Position numbers and translations under genes: made by a program. Positions 6,595-12,925 of a DNA stretch of 12,925 bases are shown piece after piece. Origin of the DNA: Candidatus Schekmanbacteria bacterium (GTDB taxonomy: Bacteria > Schekmanbacteria > GWA2-38-11 > J061); the NCBI GenBank assembly GCA_003695725.1, contig RFHX01000117.1, forward strand, positions 1 to 12,925. The letters run 5' to 3'. The stretch's first letter is position 1, and each line of letters starts with the position of its first letter. The notes below the pieces were generated by a model. The model did not search any database, was not told where the DNA came from, and saw only the letters and a list, made by a program, of their open reading frames with translations.

Positions 6595-7115
6595 TGATGG
6601 AAACAGTTGGCTTTTATTTTTGCGCATCACTTGCAGTGGTTTCAGCAGTTTTCATGGTGCTGAAAAAAAATCCGGTGGCATCGGTTTTTTCTCTTATTAT
6701 CACCTTTATTTCATTAGCCGGACTTTATGTGACTCTTTATGCGCATTTTTTGGCAATAATTCAAATACTTGTATATGCAGGCGCAATAATGGTTTTGTTT
6801 TTGTTCGTAGTTATGCTTCTTGATCTTAGAGAGGATGAGATTTTTTTCAAAGTGCAGAAGGGCGTTAAAATAGGAGGAATCTTTCTTGTAGGCATACTTC
6901 TTGCAGAAGTTTGGTTTGTAGCTTCATCCATCTCGAAGAACATCCTTTCTAAGGGCAATTTTACTCCAGATGCCATTGCCCGTGAAGGGGGCAATACAAT
7001 GCTTCTTGGCAAATTGCTTTTTACGAAGTATTTGTTGCCCTTTGAACTTACTTCGGTACTTCTTCTTGTTGCTATTATTGGCGCTGTGCTGATGTCAAGG
7101 AGGACAGGACGATGA
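6594..7115 (+). CDS. nuoJ: NADH-quinone oxidoreductase subunit J
   Basis: NuoJ is a membrane subunit between NuoA/H and NuoK/N; its third helix has a pi-bulge implicated in coupling. The 173-residue protein has five membrane helices. The conserved segment is [20 protein letters not shown] (about 55-74), with the tyrosine-glycine pair of the pi-bulge near 61-63. The last helix lies in [19 protein letters not shown] place the start at the ATG at 6594, which overlaps the nuoH stop as TAATG; a second ATG at 6597 would shorten it by one residue. An upstream in-frame extension to 6519 would run inside nuoH and is not credible. It overlaps nuoK by four bases (ATGA), indicating translational coupling. 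Confidence 0.95.
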   Translation: MMETVGFYFCASLAVVSAVFMVLKKNPVASVFSLIITFISLAGLYVTLYAHFLAIIQILVYAGAIMVLFLFVVMLLDLREDEIFFKVQKGVKIGGIFLVGILLAEVWFVASSISKNILSKGNFTPDAIAREGGNTMLLGKLLFTKYLLPFELTSVLLLVAIIGAVLMSRRTGR

Positions 7116-7414
7116 TAGGACTTAACCATTATTTGGTGCTTTCAGCAATTCTTTTCTCTATTGGCGCCATTGGAGTTTTTGTTAGAAGGAGCGCGCTCAT
7201 AATTTTTATGTGTATTGAACTTATGCTAAATTCTGTGAATTTGACCTTTGTTGCTTTTTCGAAATATCTAAACAACATCGATGGACAGCTTTTTGTTTTT
7301 TTTGTCCTTACCGTAGCGGCGGCTGAAGTGGTTGTGGGGCTTGCAATCATTGTCCTGATTTTTAGAAGAAGAACCACTGTCAATGTTGATGAAATTAGTG
7401 AAATGAAAGGATAA
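7112..7414 (+). CDS. nuoK: NADH-quinone oxidoreductase subunit K
   Basis: NuoK is a small three-helix membrane subunit related to MrpC that takes part in proton transfer along the central hydrophilic axis. The protein is exactly 100 residues, normal for the family. Both functionally important membrane glutamates are present at the same positions as in E. coli: E36 in [11 protein letters not shown] and E72 in [11 protein letters not shown] basic patch FRRR near residue 84 ends the third helix, followed by a short acidic tail. The start overlaps nuoJ by four bases and nuoL begins 10 bp downstream. Confidence 0.97.
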   Translation: MIGLNHYLVLSAILFSIGAIGVFVRRSALIIFMCIELMLNSVNLTFVAFSKYLNNIDGQLFVFFVLTVAAAEVVVGLAIIVLIFRRRTTVNVDEISEMKG

Positions 7415-7424
7415 ATGGTAGGCG

Positions 7425-9353
7425 ATGCTTGAATATATTTGGTTGATTCCCTGTTTACCGCTCATTGGCTTTGCCATAAATGGACTTATTGGCAAATATA
7501 TCGGTAAAAAGCTTGTAAGTTTGGTAGCCTGCGGCTCGGTGGGCATATCATTTCTAATTTCTCTTCTCTCTTTTTCAAATCTTATTGCAATGCCTGCTGA
7601 AGAGCGGCTTTTTGAGAAAACCCTGTACACATGGATTGGAAGCGGTACATTCAGAGCAGAATTGACATTTCAATTAGATCCTCTCTCAGCCATTATGATT
7701 CTTGTCGTCACAGGAGTGGGATTTCTCATTCATATCTACTCGATTGGATATATGCATGATGATGAAGGGTATGCACGCTATTTCACTTATCTCAATCTTT
7801 TTACCTTTTCAATGCTTCTATTGGTTTTGGGAGGCAATTTCCTCCTGATGTTCGTAGGGTGGGAAGCTGTAGGGCTTTGCTCATACCTTCTCATAGGATT
7901 TTGGTATAAGAAAAAGAGCGCAACTGATGCCGGTAAAAAGGCATTTATAGTCAATAGAGTAGGGGATTTCGGATTCATACTTGGAATAATGATGATATTT
8001 TTCACCTTCCACTCTGTCGATTTTCAAGAGGTATTTCATCAAGCAGAAGCCAATTTCCCTGAAGGAAGCAACACGATAGTCTGGATTGCGATGCTTCTTT
8101 TTATTGGCGCCACGGGGAAATCAGCGCAAATCCCACTTTATGTTTGGCTTCCCGATGCTATGGAGGGCCCTACTCCTGTCAGCGCATTGATTCATGCCGC
8201 AACTATGGTTACAGCTGGCGTCTATATGGTGGCAAGATGCAGTACCTTTTATATAATCGCTCCTGAAGCTATGCTGACAGTGGCTATTATTGGAGCTGTT
8301 ACAGCAATCTTTGCGGCTTCAATTGGGCTTGTGCAGAATGATATAAAGAAAGTTCTTGCATACTCCACTGTAAGTCAGCTTGGATATATGTTTCTTGCTT
8401 GCGGAGTTGGGGCATTTACAGCGGCGATATTTCATCTTATGACACACGCTTTCTTCAAAGCTCTCCTTTTTCTTGGCTCAGGCAGTGTCATTCACGCAAT
8501 GGGCGGCGAACAGGATATAAGAAAGATGGGCGCTCTTAGAAAGAAGATGCCGATTACTTTTTATACTTTTTTGCTTGCAACTCTTGCTATTGCGGGATTT
8601 CCCGGTTTTTCAGGATTTTTCAGTAAGGATGAAATTCTCTGGAAAACTTTTTCTTCTCCCTATGGGAATACTGCGCTTTGGGTTGTTGGCGCAGTGGCTG
8701 CAGGTTTTACTTCATTTTATATGTTTCGCCTTGTCTTTCTAACCTTTTGCGGTGAATCAAGAGTTGAACCTCATACTGAAGAACATCTTCATGAATCTCC
8801 ACCTTCAATGACCATACCTCTCACAATACTTGGTGTCCTTTCAGTGATTGGTGGATATATCGGCATACCTCATATTCTTGGCGGTCATAACAGGATAGAG
8901 GCATTTCTTGAACCTGTTTTCAAATTTGCTGCAGAAAGAACAAATGAATTGCAAGCAGAAGGAAGTGAAAGTTTGGAATTAACTTTGATGGTCTTATCAG
9001 TTTTAATAGCTTTGATTGGTTTGGCTGTTGCCTACTACTTTTATCTTAAAAATAAGAAGGTACCTGAGAAGCTGGCTGAGAATTTTTCACCTATATATAA
9101 ACTTCTTCTAAACAAATACTATGTTGATGAAATTTATGATGCATTGATTGTAAATCCAATAAAGAAGGGCGCTGTATTTCTTTGGGAATTTTTTGATGAC
9201 AAGATTGTTGATGGCATTGTCAATGGCACAGCCGAGTTTTTTGAAGATGGCGGTTTAAGTTTGAGAAAACTGCAGAGCGGAAAAGTTCAGGCATATTTGG
9301 TTTCAATATTGGTTGGGGTCGTATTGTTTGTTGGATATTTTCTTATTTATTAG
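7425..9353 (+). CDS. nuoL: NADH-quinone oxidoreductase subunit L
   Basis: NuoL is the distal antiporter-like proton-pumping subunit, related to MrpA. The 642-residue protein has the expected sixteen-helix layout, with the long amphipathic lateral helix at about 555-610 and a last anchor helix at 622-641. Pump residues are conserved: E147 in FVGWEAVGLCSYLLIGFWY, D181, K232 in GATGKSAQIPLYVWLPDAM, K345 in THAFFKALLFL and K401-D402 in GFFSKDE (near E. coli E144, D178, K229, K342, K399-D400). The presence of the lateral helix distinguishes it from shorter Mrp-like paralogues. The ribosome site is weak (TAGG close to the ATG), so coupling to nuoK translation 10 bp upstream is plausible. Confidence 0.97.
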   Translation: MLEYIWLIPCLPLIGFAINGLIGKYIGKKLVSLVACGSVGISFLISLLSFSNLIAMPAEERLFEKTLYTWIGSGTFRAELTFQLDPLSAIMILVVTGVGFLIHIYSIGYMHDDEGYARYFTYLNLFTFSMLLLVLGGNFLLMFVGWEAVGLCSYLLIGFWYKKKSATDAGKKAFIVNRVGDFGFILGIMMIFFTFHSVDFQEVFHQAEANFPEGSNTIVWIAMLLFIGATGKSAQIPLYVWLPDAMEGPTPVSALIHAATMVTAGVYMVARCSTFYIIAPEAMLTVAIIGAVTAIFAASIGLVQNDIKKVLAYSTVSQLGYMFLACGVGAFTAAIFHLMTHAFFKALLFLGSGSVIHAMGGEQDIRKMGALRKKMPITFYTFLLATLAIAGFPGFSGFFSKDEILWKTFSSPYGNTALWVVGAVAAGFTSFYMFRLVFLTFCGESRVEPHTEEHLHESPPSMTIPLTILGVLSVIGGYIGIPHILGGHNRIEAFLEPVFKFAAERTNELQAEGSESLELTLMVLSVLIALIGLAVAYYFYLKNKKVPEKLAENFSPIYKLLLNKYYVDEIYDALIVNPIKKGAVFLWEFFDDKIVDGIVNGTAEFFEDGGLSLRKLQSGKVQAYLVSILVGVVLFVGYFLIY

Positions 9354-9364
9354 TGTAAGGAGAG

Positions 9365-9370
9365 AAGGAG
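9365..9370 (+). promoter_or_regulatory. Ribosome binding site of nuoM, supporting a TTG start
   Basis: AAGGAG lies 6 nt before TTG 9377. The reading frame just after the TTG starts the first membrane helix of NuoM, so this site supports the non-ATG start. Confidence 0.75.
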
Positions 9371-9376
9371 TATAAA

Positions 9377-10957
9377 TTGATTTCGGTTATTACATTTTTC
9401 CCGCTTGTTGGAGTCCTTTTTATTCTCCTTACGGGGAGAAACAATAAAGGGTTGATAAGGACCTTTGCCTTTGCAACAACTCTTATTGATTTTTTCTTCT
9501 CATTGAGGATTTACAACGGCTTTAACAGTGAGACAGCAAATTTTCAGTTTATTGAAAATATACCATGGATAACGAGTTTGGGAATCAACTATTCTGTGGG
9601 AATCGATGGCATTAGTCTTCTCCTTGTTATGCTTACGACTTTTATCACTCCAATTGTTATTCTTGCTTCTTGGAGCGCAATTGAAGATAAGGTCAAGGAA
9701 TATATGATTGCAATGCTTCTTCTTGAAGTGGGAATGATTGGGGTTTTTGTTGCAACTGACTTATTTCTCTTTTATGTCTTTTGGGAGTTGATGTTGATTC
9801 CTATGTATCTTCTCATAGGTGTTTGGGGTGGTCCTCGTAGAATTTATGCCGCTGTAAAATTTGTTCTCTATACTATGGTGGGCAGTGTCTTGATGCTTCT
9901 TGCAATTCTTTACCTTTATTTTATGAATTATCAGCAGACAGGAGAATACAGCTTTAGTCTTTTCGATTTTTATAAACTCAATATTCCCATTGAAATTCAG
10001 CCATGGCTCTTTCTTGCTTTTGCATTGGCTTTTGCAATCAAAGTTCCAATGTTTCCCTTTCATACATGGCTTCCAGATGCTCATGTCGAAGCGCCAACAG
10101 GCGGAAGCGTTATTCTTGCAGGGGTCCTTTTGAAAATGGGGACATATGGTTTTTTGAGATTTTGCCTCCCTCTTTTCCCTAATGCTTCATTTAAATTTAT
10201 GCCCTATTTTTGTGTACTTGCAATCATCGGAATAATTTACGGAGCCCTTGTATCTATGGTGCAGAAGGATATCAAAAAGCTTGTTGCCTATTCAAGTGTA
10301 AGTCATCTCGGCTTTGTAATGCTTGGAATTTTTGCCTTCAATCAACAGGGGATGGAAGGGAGCATTATCCAAATGATAAATCATGGACTAAGCACAGGAG
10401 CGCTCTTTCTTCTCGTAGGTATGGTTTATGAAAGAAGACATACTAGAATGATTTCTGAGTTTGGAGGAATCGCAAAAACAGTACCTATTTTTGCAACTTT
10501 TTTTATGATTGTAACCTTGTCATCAATCGGTCTTCCGGGTTTAAACGGTTTTATAGGAGAATTTCTCATACTTGTTGGAACTTTTCAGGCAAGCCGTATT
10601 TATGCGGCTTTTGCGGCTACAGGAATTATCCTTGCTGCTGTTTATATGTTGTGGATGGTGCAGAGGTTTCTTTTTGGGGAAATCACAAAGGAGGAAAACA
10701 GAAATCTCAAAGATGTCAATTTAAGAGAAGCCGCTGTGATTATTCCTGTTATTTTCTTCATAGTTATGATTGGTGTTTATCCACAACCATTTCTTGGAAA
10801 GATGCATACATCGGTGCAAGGGTTGTTGGACAAGGTAAATGTGCAGTATCAATTTGTGGAGAATGAGAAACCGTCGATGAAAAAAAGGGTAATCAAGACG
10901 GTTAATAGCGGTGAAAAGTTGAAGAGTGATGAAAATGAAAAAGAGCAGATGCTCTAA
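9377..10957 (+). CDS. nuoM: NADH-quinone oxidoreductase subunit M
   Basis: NuoM is the middle-distal antiporter-like proton pump, related to MrpD. The 526-residue protein has about fourteen membrane helices. Key residues are conserved: E137 in [18 protein letters not shown]222 in [20 protein letters not shown]253 in [13 protein letters not shown] and E395 in [11 protein letters not shown] (E. coli E144, K234, K265, E407). The start is a TTG with AAGGAG 6 nt upstream, 23 bp after nuoL. After the last helix there is a hydrophilic, Lys/Glu-rich tail (about residues 494-526) that I do not recognise as part of the family core. nuoN begins 21 bp downstream. Confidence 0.97.
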   Translation: MISVITFFPLVGVLFILLTGRNNKGLIRTFAFATTLIDFFFSLRIYNGFNSETANFQFIENIPWITSLGINYSVGIDGISLLLVMLTTFITPIVILASWSAIEDKVKEYMIAMLLLEVGMIGVFVATDLFLFYVFWELMLIPMYLLIGVWGGPRRIYAAVKFVLYTMVGSVLMLLAILYLYFMNYQQTGEYSFSLFDFYKLNIPIEIQPWLFLAFALAFAIKVPMFPFHTWLPDAHVEAPTGGSVILAGVLLKMGTYGFLRFCLPLFPNASFKFMPYFCVLAIIGIIYGALVSMVQKDIKKLVAYSSVSHLGFVMLGIFAFNQQGMEGSIIQMINHGLSTGALFLLVGMVYERRHTRMISEFGGIAKTVPIFATFFMIVTLSSIGLPGLNGFIGEFLILVGTFQASRIYAAFAATGIILAAVYMLWMVQRFLFGEITKEENRNLKDVNLREAAVIIPVIFFIVMIGVYPQPFLGKMHTSVQGLLDKVNVQYQFVENEKPSMKKRVIKTVNSGEKLKSDENEKEQML

Positions 10958-10978
10958 AATTTAAGGAGTTTTTTATAA

Positions 10979-12433
10979 ATGCCGGATTTGACACAGATTA
11001 ACATCAATCTTCAGGCAGTAATGCCTGAAATCTCTCTCTGCATTGGCGCTCTTGCGGTGCTTCTGCTTAATGCACTCTTTCCGAAAATCAGCAGGCAACT
11101 GCTTGTTTTTTTATCTATACTAACACTTCTTGTCTCTTTTCGATTGACAATGAATCTATGGGGAAACAGCATAACAGCATTTAGCGGAATGTTTATAATT
11201 GACCGCTTTTCTTTTTATGCCAAGATGCTCTTTTTTATAATAGCTTTTCTGATTATCGTTGTCTCCTCGACCTATTTGCGCGATTTCGAATTTGGCGTTG
11301 GAGAATATTTGTCGCTTATACTTTTTTCAACAGCTGGTATGTCTTTCATTGCAAGCGGTGCCGACCTTCTCATTATTTTTCTTTCAATAGAGATAATGTC
11401 CATCGCCTTCTATGTCCTTGCAGGGTTCGAGAGAGGTAATTTTCTTTCAAATGAAGCTTCGCTTAAATATTTTTTAGTAGGAGCATTTTCTTCTGTTTTT
11501 CTTTTATATGGTATTGCACTTCTTTATGGTTTTGCAGGCACATCAAACCTTCGTGGAATTGCTTCAGCAATATCCACATCGTCTTCACTGCCGGTTATAG
11601 TTTTTATTGGTACTTCGCTTCTTTTTGTAGGTTTCCTCTTTAAAATAGCTGCAGTCCCCTTTCATATGTGGACTCCGGATGTTTATCAGGGTGCGCCGAC
11701 GCCGATTACCGCTTTTATGGCGACAGCAGGGAAGGTTGCGGCTTTTGTTGCTTTAGTCAGAGTAATAGAAACATCATTTCTGCCATTCATAGATAATATG
11801 TCAGAAGTGTTGTGGATTTTATGTGCAATTACAATGACTTTGGGCAACCTTGTTGCTCTTGCACAAACCAACATTAAAAGAATGCTTGCCTATTCAAGCA
11901 TTGCTCATGCCGGCTATCTGCTCATTGCTTTTGTTGCAATGAATGAACTTTTTATTCCCTCAGTGCTCTTTTATCTATTTGCATATGCTCTGATGAATAT
12001 TGGAGCATTTTCAGTCGTCGTTTTTTTGAGCAGCAAGGAAAAGGAAGCCGTTAATATATCTGCATATGCCGGAATAGGTTATAAGTATCCTCTTTTAGGT
12101 GTTTGTATGACAATCTTTATGATTTCTCTTGCAGGAATTCCTCCTACAGCAGGTTTTATGGGAAAATTCTACATCTTCTCTTCTGCAATTAAATCAGGAT
12201 TTGTCAATTTGGCAATAATTGGAGTTATCAATAGTGTAATTTCTGTTTATTATTACTTCAGAATAATAGTTTATATGTATATGAAAGAGCCGGAAGAAAA
12301 CTGGATATATGGAAGATTTTCTCCTCAACTTCTTGCCGTAATTTTTTCCTGCGCCGCAGTGATAATGATTGTTGGAATTTTTCCTGATTTTGTAATCCGC
12401 CTCGCCAAGATTTCCAAGATTGCAGTCTGGTAA
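10979..12433 (+). CDS. nuoN: NADH-quinone oxidoreductase subunit N
   Basis: NuoN is the proximal antiporter-like proton pump of complex I. The 484-residue protein has about fourteen membrane helices, normal for the family. Conserved pump residues are E138 in FLSIEIMSIAFYVLAGF, K222 in FLFKIAAVPFHMWTPDVY, K252 in ATAGKVAAF and K396 in GFMGKFYIF (E. coli E133, K217, K247, K395). The motif YQGAPTPITAFMATAGK is typical of NuoN and separates it from NuoL and NuoM. AAGGAG lies 10 nt before the ATG. It is the last gene of the cluster. No terminator immediately follows; the nearest one is about 275 bp downstream. Confidence 0.97.
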   Translation: MPDLTQININLQAVMPEISLCIGALAVLLLNALFPKISRQLLVFLSILTLLVSFRLTMNLWGNSITAFSGMFIIDRFSFYAKMLFFIIAFLIIVVSSTYLRDFEFGVGEYLSLILFSTAGMSFIASGADLLIIFLSIEIMSIAFYVLAGFERGNFLSNEASLKYFLVGAFSSVFLLYGIALLYGFAGTSNLRGIASAISTSSSLPVIVFIGTSLLFVGFLFKIAAVPFHMWTPDVYQGAPTPITAFMATAGKVAAFVALVRVIETSFLPFIDNMSEVLWILCAITMTLGNLVALAQTNIKRMLAYSSIAHAGYLLIAFVAMNELFIPSVLFYLFAYALMNIGAFSVVVFLSSKEKEAVNISAYAGIGYKYPLLGVCMTIFMISLAGIPPTAGFMGKFYIFSSAIKSGFVNLAIIGVINSVISVYYYFRIIVYMYMKEPEENWIYGRFSPQLLAVIFSCAAVIMIVGIFPDFVIRLAKISKIAVW

Positions 12434-12590
12434 TTTTCGTTCATTTTGCTACAGCTTCGGTAAAAGTCTCTCATTGGTTGGTACTACGCTTCGCCTTTCC
12501 TCACTACAAATTACAAACCCTTTTGCTTAATTCCTCATTGCGTGCGCGCCTTGGGTTCAAATCTTTTCCCTCAAGCAATCAGATTTTTGT

Positions 12591-12645
12591 TTTTCACCCT
12601 CCATTAAAAAGTTCAGGTGAGAGAAGGAGAGACAGAGGGTTAAAA
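12591..12645. repeat. Imperfect inverted repeat
   Basis: TTTTCACCCTC (12591-12601) and GAGGGTTAAAA (12635-12645) are inverted copies with one mismatch, separated by 33 purine-rich bases including GGTGAGAGAAGGAGAGACAG. Neither end has a U-tract, so it is not an obvious terminator. It may be a dispersed intergenic repeat; only one copy is in the window. Confidence 0.4.
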
Positions 12646-12658
12646 ATTTATCGATATT

Positions 12659-12684
12659 GTAGGAACGACCCACTGCGGTCGTCC
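12659..12684. repeat. REP-like small palindrome
   Basis: GTAGGAACGACC, a CACTGC loop and GGTCGTCC form a hairpin with a 6-bp core stem (12665-12670 with 12677-12682) and one further outer pair after a mismatch. The GTAGG-CGACCC...GGTCG-CC form resembles short palindromic repeats scattered between genes in many environmental genomes. This is a single copy here, so the repeat status is inferred from resemblance. Confidence 0.45.
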
Positions 12685-12708
12685 ATTTATTACAAGGTTC
12701 AAAAACTT

Positions 12709-12729
12709 CTTGATTTTAGGAAAATCAGG
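12709..12729. terminator. Bidirectional intrinsic terminator
   Basis: CTTGATTTT and AAAATCAGG form a 9-bp stem (one G-U pair) around the loop AGG. On the plus strand it is followed by TCTCTTTTT, and on the minus strand by AAGTTTTT. It sits 7 bp past the stop codon of the minus-strand VCBS gene and would also end read-through from the nuo cluster. The stem is AT-rich, so its efficiency is uncertain. Confidence 0.65.
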
Positions 12730-12736
12730 TCTCTTT

Positions 12737-12925
12737 TTATTTCCCAGTGGTGTTTAAAAGAATTGATAAGTTAGCACTTCCTGATGATATTGTTATAATA
12801 TCCAAGTAGTCGTCATTATTAAGATCTGCAACTACTACTTCTTCCGGCCATCTTCCCGCTGAAAACTCAACGGGATCTAAAAAATCAAAATCACCTTTTC
12901 CTGCTAATATGAATATGGTAAATTT
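12737..12925 (-). CDS. C-terminal fragment of a VCBS/FG-GAP repeat protein
   Basis: The last 62 codons of a minus-strand gene are visible; the rest lies beyond the window. Residues 30-46 of the fragment read VVVADLNNDDYLDIITI, a textbook VCBS/FG-GAP repeat core with the calcium-binding pattern D34-x-N36-x-D38-x3-D42. Before it comes the strand-turn typical of the preceding blade (FSAGRWPEE), and after it the blade-closing SANLSILLNTTGK and a TAA stop. Such repeats build beta-propellers of secreted or surface proteins. The protein ends directly after a blade, with no sorting tail. What the rest of the protein does cannot be told. It converges on the nuo cluster with a shared terminator between them. 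Confidence 0.85.
   Translation of the reverse strand, partial: KFTIFILAGKGDFDFLDPVEFSAGRWPEEVVVADLNNDDYLDIITISSGSANLSILLNTTGK

Larger units (their letters stand above)
12434..12736. other. Intergenic region with small inverted repeats, no gene
   Basis: These 303 bp separate nuoN from the convergent VCBS-repeat gene. One open frame through it begins at a TTG, has no ribosome site, is rich in Arg/Ser/Leu and runs over the end of the opposite-strand gene, so I do not call it. The region holds an imperfect 11-bp inverted repeat (12591-12645), a GC-richer small palindrome (12659-12684) and a bidirectional terminator (12709-12729). The composition differs from the flanking genes and resembles intergenic repeat debris. 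Confidence 0.7.

Noticed and set aside
9761-10084. 107-codon antisense open frame inside nuoM, and similar antisense frames in nuoJ, nuoK and nuoL
   Set aside because: They mirror strongly conserved sense-strand codons, resemble no protein family and lack ribosome sites.
7425-12433. Possibility that the L-M-N genes belong to an Mrp antiporter or a membrane-bound hydrogenase instead of complex I
   Set aside because: NuoL has the lateral helix, NuoN has its own distinct motifs, and NuoA, NuoJ and NuoK of complex I type are in the same cluster; no MrpE/F/G or hydrogenase subunits are present.
12478-12774. 98-codon open frame on the plus strand after nuoN
   Set aside because: It starts at TTG without a ribosome site, is Arg/Ser-rich, translates the palindromic repeat and runs antisense over the end of the VCBS-repeat gene.
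1-12925. CRISPR array, tRNA, rRNA, insertion sequence or defence system
   Set aside because: I saw no regularly spaced repeats, tRNA-like cloverleaf, transposase motifs or defence-related domains on either strand.

Overview
This AT-rich window comes from a respiring bacterium, most likely Gram-negative. The Nuo and F0 subunits look like those of Deltaproteobacteria-type and candidate-phylum lineages, but this is an impression from motifs and cannot be made more precise without a homology search. Almost all of the window is membrane bioenergetics: the ion-translocating half of an F-type ATP synthase followed by the membrane half of respiratory complex I (NADH:quinone oxidoreductase). No defence, mobile or secondary-metabolite system is visible.

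Layout. Positions 2-136 (+) are the tail of an unidentified protein, probably secreted. Positions 148-2835 (-) encode a large UPF0182-family protein with seven membrane segments and a large soluble domain. A 367-bp divergent intergenic region follows, with a consensus -35 box and two palindromic structures. Positions 3203-4504 (+) hold an F0 block: AtpZ/AtpI-like protein, AtpB (subunit a) and AtpE (subunit c, with an added signal peptide). A 129-bp gap contains a 16-bp-stem hairpin. Positions 4634-12433 (+) form a tight cluster nuoA-nuoE-nuoH-nuoJ-nuoK-nuoL-nuoM-nuoN. A 303-bp gap with small inverted repeats and a bidirectional terminator follows. The window ends with the C-terminus of a VCBS/FG-GAP repeat protein on the minus strand (12737-12925).

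How the genes work together. The Nuo membrane subunits A, H, J, K, L, M and N form the complete proton-pumping arm; NuoE is the only peripheral-arm subunit present. AtpB and AtpE form the ion channel and rotor ring that use the resulting gradient. NuoB, C, D, F, G and I, the F0 b subunit and all of F1 are absent, so both enzymes must be completed from genes elsewhere in the genome. The main point of interest is this modular split: one locus builds membrane ion-translocating modules of two enzymes, with NuoE separated from its usual partner NuoF and no NuoI between H and J. All recognisable pump residues are conserved, so the subunits look functional.
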